Of a stretch of DNA of 64,000 nucleotides, positions 23,941 to 31,864 are shown piece by piece. A model generated the notes under the pieces. That model searched no databases, was not told the origin of the DNA, and saw only the letters and a list, made by a program, of their open reading frames with translations. Position 1 is the first letter of the stretch. Every line of letters starts with the position of its first letter. The DNA is from Saccharopolyspora_D taberi. Its GTDB lineage: Bacteria; Actinomycetota; Actinomycetes; Mycobacteriales; Pseudonocardiaceae. Location of the stretch: the NCBI RefSeq assembly GCF_039534165.1, contig NZ_BAAAUX010000014.1, forward strand, positions 558,001-622,000. Reading direction: 5' to 3'. The position numbers were made by a program, and so were the translations under genes.

Positions 23941-24243
23941 TCAGGCGTCTTCGTTCTCGTTCTCGCTCTCGGCCGACGCTTCCTGACCGCCCGCCGAGCT
24001 GGATCCCGGTTCGCTGGAGACCACGCACTTCAACCCGATCGGGCCTAGTTCGGGCGCGGGACTGCAGCTGCCGATCTTGATCGGCCCAGACGGGAATCCG
24101 CCGCCCTGGGCAGGCTCCGCCGCGGAGCCCTGGGCGGGTTCCGCCGCGGCGCCCTGGGCGGCGCCGGCGGGGGCCGCCAGCGCGGTCATCAGCGCACCGG
24201 CGGCGATCGTGCCGGTGCCGAGCAGACGAACGGAGGTGTTCAC
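23941..24243 (-). CDS. Small exported Ala/Pro-rich protein with two cysteines
   Basis: The 100-residue product starts with GTG after an AAGGAG site and has a signal peptide ending near AGA (residue 28). The mature part contains a short internal repeat (AAAEPAQG, then SAAEPAQG). A centre with two cysteines follows (KIGSCSPAPELGPIGLKC), and the tail is highly acidic (SAESENENEDA). It is not clearly homologous to the Gly/Asn-rich peptides nearby, but it shares their size, two-cysteine centre and acidic tail. No function is assigned. Confidence 0.75.
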   Translation of the reverse strand: MNTSVRLLGTGTIAAGALMTALAAPAGAAQGAAAEPAQGSAAEPAQGGGFPSGPIKIGSCSPAPELGPIGLKCVVSSEPGSSSAGGQEASAESENENEDA

Positions 24244-24288
24244 TGGTGCTCCTTGGGATCGTGGTGGGCGGAAACGCCCGGAAAACCG

Positions 24289-24318
24289 AGCATGCCGACC
24301 CGATCGGGCCGGCATGCT
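24289..24318 (-). terminator. Terminator of copy C
   Basis: AGCATGCCG at 24289-24297 pairs with CGGCATGCT at 24310-24318. On the minus strand the hairpin is followed by CGGTTTTCC and lies 35 bases after the stop of the gene at 24353. Confidence 0.7.
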
Positions 24319-24352
24319 TCTGGTGGATCAGCCGGTTGGACCGGCAGTGTCC

Positions 24353-24673
24353 TCAGTCCTCGTCGCTGGCCTTTTCGGTGTCGCGGCTGTCGTCCTCGGC
24401 CGTCGCCTCGGCGTCACCGCCGTTGGCGTTGCCGCCGTTGCCCGCATCGCAATCCGCCTCGGCCTTGGCGAGCAGACCGATCGCCGGACAGGCGGTGATG
24501 CCCAGACCACCGTCTCCGGCCTTTCCGCCGTTGCCGCCCTCGGCGGCTGCGGTGACGGTTGACGGGTCGTCGTCGGACTTCTTGTCCTTGGCCGCGAACG
24601 CGGTCGCCGAACCCGCGGTGAGCAGACTCGCCGCGAGCGCCCCCGTGAGCAGGACGCGCACTGAACTACGCAC
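24353..24673 (-). CDS. Small exported Gly/Asn/Asp-rich protein with two cysteines, copy C
   Basis: The 106-residue paralog of copy B is in opposite orientation. It has a GTG start with CGGAG six bases upstream and a signal peptide ending near AFA. The mature part has KSDDDPSTVTAAAEGG, a Gly-rich hydrophobic centre with two cysteines (TACPAIGLLAKAEADCDAG), and a Ser/Asp/Glu-rich end. The long identical segments shared with copy B indicate a local duplication with inversion. The function is unknown; a role at the cell surface or in aerial structures is a guess from composition. Confidence 0.82.
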   Translation of the reverse strand: MRSSVRVLLTGALAASLLTAGSATAFAAKDKKSDDDPSTVTAAAEGGNGGKAGDGGLGITACPAIGLLAKAEADCDAGNGGNANGGDAEATAEDDSRDTEKASDED

Positions 24674-24842
24674 GTGGTACTCCGATCCTGATAGTTCCCG
24701 ATTTCGCCTCACCTGCCCGGCTACCGGGACGAACACCGGTGAGGCCGCAGCAAACCTTCCACCACCACAAGGGTTTGGCACGCCCAACACGCCAGCGATC
24801 CGCGGGGGTCACCCGTTAGTTGATCTCGGCCGGACGCGAACG

Positions 24843-24849
24843 NNNNNNN
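24843..24849. other. Assembly gap (7 N)
   Basis: Seven undetermined bases lie 35 bases after the stop of the gene at 24885, about where a terminator hairpin would be expected. A GC-rich stem may have been left unresolved here. This is inferred from position. Confidence 0.9.
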
Positions 24850-24884
24850 GCGGGCTGCCGGGCCGTTCGGGCTGTTCCGCCGGA

Positions 24885-25160
24885 TCAGGCGTCGTCCTGC
24901 TCCTCGGACTGGTCGTGCTCGGTGTCGTTGACGTTGCTCTGGTTCGTCCAGGTCTGCGCGGCCTGGTCGCCCTTGCCGCCGGCGTTGACCTGGTTCACCG
25001 GCGAGACGTTGATGTTGTTCTGCACCACGCTGCTCTGCGCCGACTGGTCCTGGATCAGCTCCGAGGCCGGGCCGCCGTCGGCCAGCGCGGTGCCGCCCGT
25101 CCCGACCAGCAGCGGCAACACCAGCGATCCGGCCGCGGCCAGCTGCTTCGCAGTAGACAT
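24885..25160 (-). CDS. Small exported Q/N/D-rich protein, copy 2
   Basis: The product has 91 residues with a signal peptide (MSTAKQLAAAGSLVLPLLVG, cut near ALA). The mature part is rich in Gln, Asn and Ser and contains SVVQNNINVSPVNQVNAGG, then KGDQAAQTWTNQSNVND, then an acidic tail. The KGDQ-A-QTW-NQSN core is shared with copy 1 at 21141-21422, about 3.5 kb away on the same strand. The Gln/Asn-rich strand-like segments are compatible with amyloid or fibre formation, as in curli- or rodlin-type proteins. No direct family match is claimed. Confidence 0.8.
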   Translation of the reverse strand: MSTAKQLAAAGSLVLPLLVGTGGTALADGGPASELIQDQSAQSSVVQNNINVSPVNQVNAGGKGDQAAQTWTNQSNVNDTEHDQSEEQDDA

Positions 25161-25287
25161 GAACTGTTCCCTCCGTAGCTCCGTGCCGGGAGAACCTCGA
25201 ACTCCCCTCGGTTCTCCGGGATTCCTCTCCCCTGGCGGCAGATGGAAGCTACCGCCGTGCCGGAGCCAGGAGGGCGCGCCGGACCGG

Positions 25288-25311
25288 TTGATCACACCAA
25301 GTGATGATCAA
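25288..25311 (-). promoter_or_regulatory. Inverted repeat upstream of Q/N-rich copy 2
   Basis: TTGATCA at 25288-25294 and TGATCAA at 25305-25311 are inverted copies. A smaller ATCAC/GTGAT pair is nested inside. The element lies about 130 bases upstream of the start at 25160 and has the same core as the motifs near 21672, 21715, 22480 and 22513. Confidence 0.45.
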
Positions 25312-25449
25312 AGTGGACCGGAGGAGCCTGGACCGCGCGCCGATTCACCACCACGAAGCCACTTTCGGAGGCATCTGGCCCCACGACCGTGGGCAACTCG
25401 ATCGAGCTGCCCGACCGGTCCGATGGCCAACCGCCACCGCGAGTCCGCG

Positions 25450-25920
25450 TCAGCGGCCGAAGTCCTGGGTCCAGTACCAGCCGTTGGGCTCCACGCCGAC
25501 GCCGATGGTCTTCAGCGAGCAGTTCAGGATGTTGGCCTTGTGGCCCGCGGACTTCATCCAGGCATCCATCACCTGGTCGGCGCTCGTCTGGCCCATGGCG
25601 ATGTTCTCGGCGCCCGGCGAGGGGTAGCCGGCGTCGGTGATGCGCTTCGCGAAGGTCACGCCGTTCGGGGAGGTGTGGTCGAAGTAGGAGCGGTTGGCCA
25701 TGTCGGCGCTGTGCTTCTGGGCTGCGTTGGTGAGCCGGGCGTCGGTGGTGACGGCGCCGCAGCCCGCCTTCGCGCGGGCCTGGTTCACCAGCTCGACCAC
25801 CCGGGACTGTTCGGCGGTGCCGGCGACGGCGGTGGGCGCCAGGGTGGCCGCGGAGCCGGCGGCGATGAGCACCGCCACTCCCATACCAATTACGGAGCGT
25901 TGAGTTTTGGAGCGAGTCAC
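25450..25920 (-). CDS. Secreted CAP-domain (SCP/PR-1-like) protein
   Basis: The 156-residue protein has a signal peptide of about 33 residues and one CAP domain. It contains VVELVNQARAKAGCGAV, LTNAAQKHSADMANRSYFDH, GENIAMG and AWMKSAGHKANILNCSLKTI. The His and Glu residues of the CAP cavity and the GENI signature are present, as is one disulfide pair (Cys in AGCG and in LNCS). Bacterial CAP proteins are secreted and may bind lipids or act on wall components; no activity can be stated. It starts with GTG and borders the small-secreted-protein island. Confidence 0.9.
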   Translation of the reverse strand: MTRSKTQRSVIGMGVAVLIAAGSAATLAPTAVAGTAEQSRVVELVNQARAKAGCGAVTTDARLTNAAQKHSADMANRSYFDHTSPNGVTFAKRITDAGYPSPGAENIAMGQTSADQVMDAWMKSAGHKANILNCSLKTIGVGVEPNGWYWTQDFGR

Positions 25921-25988
25921 GTCGGCAAGCTAGCCCATTCGTGCGAGATCAAACCGTTATCTATGCGCTTCGTCACTACGGAGGGTAC

Positions 25989-26933
25989 TCAGTGCGACTG
26001 ATCCGCTGCTTCCGGTGACCGCTGCGCCAGCAGTGCCGCGATCTCCTCGGTGCGCAGCCGGGCCGGTGTGGTTTCGGCCAGGAACGAGCCCAGCACCGCG
26101 ACGAAGCGCTCCGGATCGCGGGCGTGCGGGAAGTGCCGCGCCCGCTCGAAGATCTCGATCCGGCTGCCCGGGATCGCCTCCACCGCGCGGTGCCCGTGGC
26201 CGACCGGGATCAGCTGGTCCCGCGCGCCCCAGACCACCAGCGTCGGCACGTTCTCGGCGAGGTAGAGCCGTTCCAGCGCGCTGGCCCGCTGGCCGCGCAG
26301 GTCCATGACCCCGCGGGCGGTGTTCAGGAACGCCGCCCGGCGGCCGGCGTCGCCCAGCGACTCGTAGTGGTGGGCCAGTTCCCGCGCCTCGGCGGACTTC
26401 ACACCCGCCATCCGCCGCAGCAGGCGGGCCGCGGCCAGCGCGGGCGGGCTGGCCATCACGGCGAGCGTGGCGCGGGCACCCGGAATCGCGGTCGCCCGCA
26501 GCGCGAAGCTCACCTCGCGGCCGAGGCCGCCGCTGTCGACCAGGACCAGCCGCCCGCACATCTCCGGGAACTGGTAGGCGAACTGCAGCGCGATCCCGCC
26601 GCCGAGCGAGTGGCCGACGAGCGTGGCGTGCGAATGTCCTTCGAGGGCAAGGATGTCGCGGACGAGGGTGGCGAAGGCGCCGAGCCCGTAGTCGGCGCGC
26701 GGGGTGGCCGACTCGCCGTGCCCGAGCATGTCCGGCGCGAGCACCCGGCGGCCGAACCCGGTGCGCGCCAGCTCGGCCAGCACCGGCTCCCAGGTCCGGC
26801 CGCTGCCCGCGATCCCGTGCAGCAGGACCACGACGTCGGCGTCGCCCGCGCTCCGGGACGGGTGCGGCGGGACGTACTCCCGCAGGCGGATGCGGTGACC
26901 GTGCAGGTCGAGATCGCGGACCACGAAATTCAT
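25989..26933 (-). CDS. Alpha/beta hydrolase
   Basis: The 314-residue enzyme shows the oxyanion segment VVLLHGIAGSG, the nucleophile elbow GHSLGG with Ser109, an acid strand LVVWGARDQLIP and a C-terminal His in RARHFPHARDPERF, so the catalytic triad is complete. Such enzymes include esterases, epoxide hydrolases and C-C hydrolases of aromatic or steroid breakdown. The lid region is not specific enough to choose. There is no signal peptide. It lies downstream of the PucR-type regulator gene, 118 bases away on the same strand, and next to the lipid region. Confidence 0.88.
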   Translation of the reverse strand: MNFVVRDLDLHGHRIRLREYVPPHPSRSAGDADVVVLLHGIAGSGRTWEPVLAELARTGFGRRVLAPDMLGHGESATPRADYGLGAFATLVRDILALEGHSHATLVGHSLGGGIALQFAYQFPEMCGRLVLVDSGGLGREVSFALRATAIPGARATLAVMASPPALAAARLLRRMAGVKSAEARELAHHYESLGDAGRRAAFLNTARGVMDLRGQRASALERLYLAENVPTLVVWGARDQLIPVGHGHRAVEAIPGSRIEIFERARHFPHARDPERFVAVLGSFLAETTPARLRTEEIAALLAQRSPEAADQSH

Positions 26934-27051
26934 GTGCCACCCTTCGCCGGGATTCGCGGAATGGAGGTGAAAATAGCAGCAGAACCGTCGTTCACGCCAA
27001 ATTCATCACATTAGGCGGAAATTCCGTGGCGGCATTCCGAACAAAGGTGAC

Positions 27052-28236
27052 TCATTTTCCGCCGAGCAGCAGCAGCGCCGCGCGCAACGCCATTTCCAGC
27101 TCGAACCGGGAGTCCGGGTCGCGCAGGACCGCGCCGAACAGCGGCTCCAGCCTGCCGAGCCGGTCGCGCACCTGCTCGGCGGTGGTGCCGAGCCCGGCGG
27201 CGATCCCGCCGACCTCGCCGCCCGCGCGGATCCACCACAGCAGCGTCTCGGCCAGCGGCATCCATCCTTCCGGGTCCAGCTCGACCAGCGGGCCCAGCTG
27301 CCGCTTGACCAGCTCCAGCGCCAGCGCCTCGTCGCTGAGCAGCAGGACACCGGCCAGGTGGTCGTCGCACCAGGTGACAGGGCGGTCCGGGAGCAGCCCC
27401 TGGCGGACCAGGACCAGCACCCGGCGCGCCCAGCGCAGCGCGTCGGCAGCGTCGTGCAGCGCCACCGGGCCGGTGACCGCGATCCGCCGGTCGGCGAACA
27501 CCCGGTGCCAGTCGATCGCCGGGCCCGCGGGCACCAGCACGAACGGTTCGCCGCCGTCGAGGTCGGCCAGGCCGTCGAGCAGCACCGGCGGCGGCACCTC
27601 GAACTCGGCCACCGGCCGGTCCAGCACCGCGATGACCACCTCGGACGGCAGCGGCCACTGCGCCGCCGCCGCGGCCTCCTCCAGCTCCCGCGCGGAGACC
27701 AGCGGGTCCGACACCAGCAGGTGCAGCAGCCTGCGGCGGCGCCCGGCCAGCATCCGGGACGCGCTCTGCGCGTCGAGATAGCCGTCGGCGGCCAGGTTCG
27801 CCAGCGCGTCGATGTGGGAGATGATCTCCTCGCCCAGCAGCACGAGCGTGCGGTGCGGTATCCGGGCACGTTCGCCGACGGTCATGAACCGCCGCCAGCT
27901 CAGCCGCGCGCCGATGCGGTAGGCGCGCTGGAGGTTGTCCAGGCTCCGCCCGGCCAGCATCTCGTTGCGGCCGAGCGCGCGGTGGATCCGCTCGCAGCGC
28001 GCGCGGGAGGCCCCCGGATCGGCGATCCGGTCGACGAACTCGTGCAGCGCCTCCTCGACACCGCGGCTGATCGCGTGCATGTAGCCGGTGTCGCTCGGGC
28101 GGGAGTACTCGGGGATGACGTGCTGGATCTCGTCGAGGATCAGCGCGGTCAGGTCGTCGATCTCGGAGCGGAGCACCGCGGCCAGCGCGGGGCGGAGCAG
28201 CGGAGCCGGTGCGATCTCGGCTGGCGTCGCGGTCAT
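27052..28236 (-). CDS. PucR/CdaR-type transcriptional regulator, copy 1
   Basis: The 394-residue protein has an N-terminal all-helical domain (about residues 10-170, RsbR/PucR-leader-like). A GGDEF-like CdaR middle region follows, then a C-terminal PucR helix-turn-helix (ALLWWIRAGGEVGGIAAGLG, then TTAEQVRDRLGRLEPLFG). It is a paralog of the regulator at 42638-43873; both share the sequence pattern GRSLDNLQRAYRIGAR. It is divergent from an acyl-CoA synthetase gene, its likely target. GGAGGAG is six bases before the ATG at 28236. The inverted repeats at 28268-28293 are a candidate operator. Confidence 0.87.
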   Translation of the reverse strand: MTATPAEIAPAPLLRPALAAVLRSEIDDLTALILDEIQHVIPEYSRPSDTGYMHAISRGVEEALHEFVDRIADPGASRARCERIHRALGRNEMLAGRSLDNLQRAYRIGARLSWRRFMTVGERARIPHRTLVLLGEEIISHIDALANLAADGYLDAQSASRMLAGRRRRLLHLLVSDPLVSARELEEAAAAAQWPLPSEVVIAVLDRPVAEFEVPPPVLLDGLADLDGGEPFVLVPAGPAIDWHRVFADRRIAVTGPVALHDAADALRWARRVLVLVRQGLLPDRPVTWCDDHLAGVLLLSDEALALELVKRQLGPLVELDPEGWMPLAETLLWWIRAGGEVGGIAAGLGTTAEQVRDRLGRLEPLFGAVLRDPDSRFELEMALRAALLLLGGK

Positions 28237-28267
28237 CGGCCACTCCTCCGGTGCCGGGTCACCCCGT

Positions 28268-28293
28268 CCTACTGTCGAGTAGGTAAGACTACC
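28268..28293. promoter_or_regulatory. Overlapping small inverted repeats between PucR and acyl-CoA synthetase genes
   Basis: CCTACT-gtcg-AGTAGG (28268-28283) is followed immediately, sharing bases, by GGTA-agac-TACC (28282-28293). They lie 32-57 bases upstream of the PucR start in the divergent intergenic region. Confidence 0.45.
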
Positions 28294-28508
28294 GAAGAGT
28301 TCGGACAACCCTGAATAATCCTTTCGAGGGAGCTGAAAAGCCGCTCAGCCACCGACGGGAAACTTCGCCGGTAATTAGCAGGCGGATCACAACGAACAGC
28401 GCTCGCGCGCGATGGTTCTTGACGGCCGGAACGGGAGCGGTTTGGGTGGAGCGACTGCCATCAGGCACGTTTTCAGTGCCGGCCCGGACCCCACCGATTG
28501 GAATTGCA

Positions 28509-30143
28509 GTGAACGGCTTTTCGCACGCCGTGCGCAGATCCGCGCACACGGCCCACGGGCTGCGGGTGATGGCCCGCGCGGGCATGATCCAAGGCCTGGC
28601 CATCGGCCGGGCCCTCGGCGCGCTCAAGGAGGTGCGCCGCTGGGGACCACTGGTGAGCGCGCTGCGCCACTCCACCCGCAACCGCCCCGACGCACCCGCC
28701 GTCGTCGACGAGCTCGGCCCGGTCAGCTACCGCGAGCTCGACCTGCGCTCGACCGCGCTGGCCTCCGCGCTGCACGCGCGGGGGCTGCACCCGGGCGCGA
28801 CCGCCGCGGTGCTGTGCCGCGACCACCGCTGGATGGTCGAGTCGCTGCTGGCCTGCGCCAAGCTCGGCGCGGACGTGCTGCTGCTCAACACCGGCTTCGC
28901 CGCGCCGCAGCTGGCCGACGTGCTGGAGCGGGAGGGCGCCGCGGTCCTGATCCACGACGAGGAGTTCGCCGACGTGGTCGCCCACACCCGCAACGGGCTG
29001 CCGCGCTACCTCGGCTGGACCGAGCCCGGTGTGGCCGAGCCCGGGCCTCCGACGCTGGAGGAGCTGATCACCGAGCGCTCGGACCCGAAGGTGCTGATCC
29101 CGCCGCGGCCGTCGAACGTGGTGCTGCTGACCAGCGGTACGACCGGGCTGCCCAAGGGAGCCAAGCGCGAGATCCGCTCCGGCCTGACGGCAGCGGACTT
29201 CCTCGACCGGATCCCGCTGCGCGCGCAGGAGACCACCTTCATCGGTGCGCCGCTGTTCCACGCGGTCGGTTTCTCCCAGCTGAGCCTGGGATTCGCGCTC
29301 GGATCGACGTTGGTCATGCACCGCCGCTTCAACGTCGACTCCCTGGTCCACGCCGTCCGCGAGCACCGGTGCTCCGCGCTCGTGCTCGTGCCGACGATGT
29401 TGCAGCGGTTGCTCGACCACCACGGGGAAAAGCTGAGCGCGCCGCTGGAATCGGTGCGCGTGCTGCTGGTGTCCGGTTCCCCGCTGTCGCCCGCGTTGTC
29501 GGAGCGGGCGCAGCAGACCTTGGGCAACGTGCTGTTCAACCTGTACGGCTCCACCGAGGCCGCGGTGGTCTCCGTCGCCACACCGGCGGAGCTGCGCACC
29601 GCGCCCGGCACGGTCGGGCGCGCTCCGCGCACCTGCGCGCTGCGGCTCTACGACGAGGACGGCGCGGAGATCACCAAGCAGGGCGTCTCCGGCCGGGTCT
29701 TCGCCGGCGGGGCGCTGTCGTTCAGCGGCTACACCGACGGCAACACCGGGGAGGTGCGCAGCGGTCTCGTCGGCACCGGGGACCTCGGGCACTACGACGA
29801 GAACGGGCTGCTGTTCATCGACGGCCGCGCCGACGACATGATCATCTCCGGTGGGGAGAACGTCTTCCCCAGCGAGGTCGAGAACCTGATCGCGCGGCAC
29901 TACCAGGTCAAGGACGTCGCGGTCGTCGGCGTCCCGGACCGCGACTTCGGGCAGCGGCTGCGGGCCTTCGTGGTGCCCATCCCCGGATCGGGCCTGGTGC
30001 CCGACGAGATCACCGAGTACGTGCGGGCGTCCCTGGCCAGGCACAAGATCCCCCGCGAGGTGATCCTGGTCGACCAGGTCCCGCGCAACGCCACCGGCAA
30101 GATCCTGCGCCGGGTCCTCACCGACCACGATCCCCAGCCCTGA
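28509..30143 (+). CDS. Fatty-acyl-CoA synthetase (FadD12-like)
   Basis: The 544-residue AMP-forming ligase has the P-loop LTSGTTGLPKGAK, the acyl-binding LYGSTEA, GTGDLGHYDENG, the hinge DMIISGGENVFPSEVE and the adenylation lysine in PRNATGKILRR. It should activate long-chain fatty or steroid side-chain acids with ATP and CoA. The GTG at 28509 is preferred; a TTG further upstream would add 30 unlikely residues. It is divergent from a PucR regulator and converges on the mce operon, so it is well placed to activate imported lipids. A 12-bp terminator follows. Confidence 0.9.
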   Translation: MNGFSHAVRRSAHTAHGLRVMARAGMIQGLAIGRALGALKEVRRWGPLVSALRHSTRNRPDAPAVVDELGPVSYRELDLRSTALASALHARGLHPGATAAVLCRDHRWMVESLLACAKLGADVLLLNTGFAAPQLADVLEREGAAVLIHDEEFADVVAHTRNGLPRYLGWTEPGVAEPGPPTLEELITERSDPKVLIPPRPSNVVLLTSGTTGLPKGAKREIRSGLTAADFLDRIPLRAQETTFIGAPLFHAVGFSQLSLGFALGSTLVMHRRFNVDSLVHAVREHRCSALVLVPTMLQRLLDHHGEKLSAPLESVRVLLVSGSPLSPALSERAQQTLGNVLFNLYGSTEAAVVSVATPAELRTAPGTVGRAPRTCALRLYDEDGAEITKQGVSGRVFAGGALSFSGYTDGNTGEVRSGLVGTGDLGHYDENGLLFIDGRADDMIISGGENVFPSEVENLIARHYQVKDVAVVGVPDRDFGQRLRAFVVPIPGSGLVPDEITEYVRASLARHKIPREVILVDQVPRNATGKILRRVLTDHDPQP

Positions 30144-30158
30144 CCGCTTTGCTCCGAC

Positions 30159-30189
30159 GGGCTCCCCGGCATCCTCGGCCGGGGAGCCC
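30159..30189. terminator. Terminator between acyl-CoA synthetase and VanZ genes
   Basis: GGGCTCCCCGGC at 30159-30170 pairs perfectly with 30178-30189 (12 bp, seven-base loop) and is followed by TTCTT on the plus strand. It lies between convergent genes. Confidence 0.85.
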
Positions 30190-30193
30190 TTCT

Positions 30194-30820
30194 TCACGGG
30201 CGGCGGGCCGGAGTCCGCCGCTCCCGCTCCACCTCGGAGATCAGCCACCGCACCGGATAGCCGCCGTCGTCGGCGCCGTGCTGCGGTCGGGCGACCCGGT
30301 GCCAGCGCCTGGTCAGCGCGCTGCCCAGGGTCGCGCCGAGGGTGTTGAGCACGACGTCGTCCGTGGAGGCGATCCGGCCGCTGACCAGCAGGAGCTGGGT
30401 CAGCTCGATCCCGCACGAGACCACGAGCCCGGCCAGGCACATCCTGGTCGCGGTGTTGAGCCACCGCACCCGCATCGGCAGCAGCGCGCCGATCGGCAGC
30501 AGGAGCAGGAAGTTGCCGGTCAGCTGCAACCACGGCAGCAGGTCGCCCGGGGCGGCGCGCAACGCCATCAGCAGGTCCGCGCCGGGTTGCAGCTTGGTCC
30601 GCGCGCCGATGTCGGGCTGCGGGGAGAACACGACGCCGGCGACCAGCACCGCGCAGTAGACCAGCAACGCGTCGACGAACGGATCCCGCTGCTGCGACCG
30701 GGTTCCGACGAAGGTGCGCACCGTCAGCGAGACCGCGGTCGTCAGCATCGCCGCCGGGACCGGCGTGGCCACCACCGGGACGAGGTCGTCCAGAATCACG
30801 GCGAGCTGGTCCACGCGCAC
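30194..30820 (-). CDS. VanZ-like membrane protein at the end of the mce operon
   Basis: The 208-residue protein has about five hydrophobic segments and the VanZ core NFLLLLPIGALLPMR, GIELTQLLLVSGRIASTDDV and LNTLGATLGSALTRRW. The same pieces occur in the VanZ protein at 14727-15236. It starts with GTG seven bases after the stop of a Mce-associated gene and is therefore the last gene of the mce transcript. Its role there is unknown. Confidence 0.82.
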   Translation of the reverse strand: MRVDQLAVILDDLVPVVATPVPAAMLTTAVSLTVRTFVGTRSQQRDPFVDALLVYCAVLVAGVVFSPQPDIGARTKLQPGADLLMALRAAPGDLLPWLQLTGNFLLLLPIGALLPMRVRWLNTATRMCLAGLVVSCGIELTQLLLVSGRIASTDDVVLNTLGATLGSALTRRWHRVARPQHGADDGGYPVRWLISEVERERRTPARRP

Positions 30821-30827
30821 GCCCCCG

Positions 30828-31337
30828 TCAGCGGGCCTGCATCCCGGTGATGCGCCACCGCCCACCGGTCTCCGTCGCGGTCACGCTCAGCTGGGCACCT
30901 CCCGAGCTGCTCGCGTCGCCGCGGGTGGCGGTCTGGTCGAGGAACACCAGCAGCATCGCGTGCGAGCCGGCGAGCGAGCGCACCCCGGCCGCCGCGACCT
31001 GGGACCGCAGCACCAGGTGCTCCTGGTCGCGGATCGGCGCGAAGAGCCGTTCGTACTCCTGGGCCGCCGGGCCCGCGAACGCCTCGGCCGCCGCGCGCCG
31101 CGTCGGGTCCGGATCGTCGTGCCGGTAGGAGAAAGCGCCCTCCAGCGCCGTGCTGACCTGCTCGCGGACGGCGTCGGTGCGGGCCAGGTCGACCAGCGCG
31201 GAGTTGTCCCCGTCGCCCGCCCGCACGAAGAACCAGCTGCCGAGCCCGCTGAGGACCACCGCGAGCATGACCAGCACCTGGGAGGTGCGCCAGCGCAACG
31301 CGGTCGCCGCCGCGCGCGGATGCCAGTCGGTGTTCAC
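30828..31337 (-). CDS. Mce-associated membrane protein (second)
   Basis: The 169-residue protein has one N-terminal membrane helix (VLVMLAVVLSGLGSWFFV). A periplasmic domain with the Mce-associated (Mam) pattern follows and ends in strands such as LSVTATETGGRWRITGM. It starts with GTG after GAGGAG and follows another Mam gene by 17 bases. In mycobacteria, Mam proteins stabilise the MCE complex. Confidence 0.85.
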   Translation of the reverse strand: MNTDWHPRAAATALRWRTSQVLVMLAVVLSGLGSWFFVRAGDGDNSALVDLARTDAVREQVSTALEGAFSYRHDDPDPTRRAAAEAFAGPAAQEYERLFAPIRDQEHLVLRSQVAAAGVRSLAGSHAMLLVFLDQTATRGDASSSGGAQLSVTATETGGRWRITGMQAR

Positions 31338-31354
31338 TGCGCTGTCTCCTCTCG

Positions 31355-31864
31355 CTACGGCACGGCGACGGCGACCTGGCCGATCCCGCCGAGCTTCCAG
31401 CCGGAACCGGTGCGGGTCAGCCGCGCCTCGATCCGGTCGTGCTTGGGCACCGGCGGCGCGCCGTCGCGTGCGACCGTGATCTCCACGGAGGCGATGACCG
31501 TCGCGGTCCCGGCCTGTTCGTCCAGTTCGGTCACGGCGGCGTCGAGCACCCGGGCCTCGGTGACCGTCGAGGTCGCGGCGAGCCGGGGAACGCCGTCCCC
31601 GCGCTGCTGGGTGAGCTCCTGGTGCAGGGTGCCGGTGGAGACCGCCAGCCAGCGGTCGAACCCCTCGTCCACCCGCCGGGAGTCGAGCGTGTTGAACGTC
31701 GCGATGGCCTGTTCTCCCGCCCGCAGCGCCTCGTCGCGGGCGACCGCCCGCGGCTCGTGGCCGACCATCGCCCACTTCCACCCCGCCACGGCGGTGAAAC
31801 CCGCCGCGATCACGACGAGCGCGATCGCGATGACCAGAACCCTCCTGCCGAGCCAGTTCCGCAT
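31355..31864 (-). CDS. Mce-associated membrane protein (first)
   Basis: The 169-residue protein has a basic N-terminus, one membrane helix (VLVIAIALVVIAAGFTAVAG) and a periplasmic NTF2-like domain. That domain contains AIATFNTLDSRRVDEGFDRWL and ends in paired strands (RIEARLTRTGSGWKLGGI). It overlaps the mceF stop as TGATG. It probably accompanies the MCE transporter as a stability or accessory subunit. Confidence 0.87.
   Translation of the reverse strand: MRNWLGRRVLVIAIALVVIAAGFTAVAGWKWAMVGHEPRAVARDEALRAGEQAIATFNTLDSRRVDEGFDRWLAVSTGTLHQELTQQRGDGVPRLAATSTVTEARVLDAAVTELDEQAGTATVIASVEITVARDGAPPVPKHDRIEARLTRTGSGWKLGGIGQVAVAVP

Noticed and set aside
24843..24849. Run of N as possible repeat or mobile-element junction
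   Set aside because: There are no flanking repeats or element ends; it is most simply an assembly gap near a terminator.
28419..28508. Longer acyl-CoA synthetase starting at a TTG codon
   Set aside because: The extra 30 residues have no family support, and GTG at 28509 gives a normal N-terminus.
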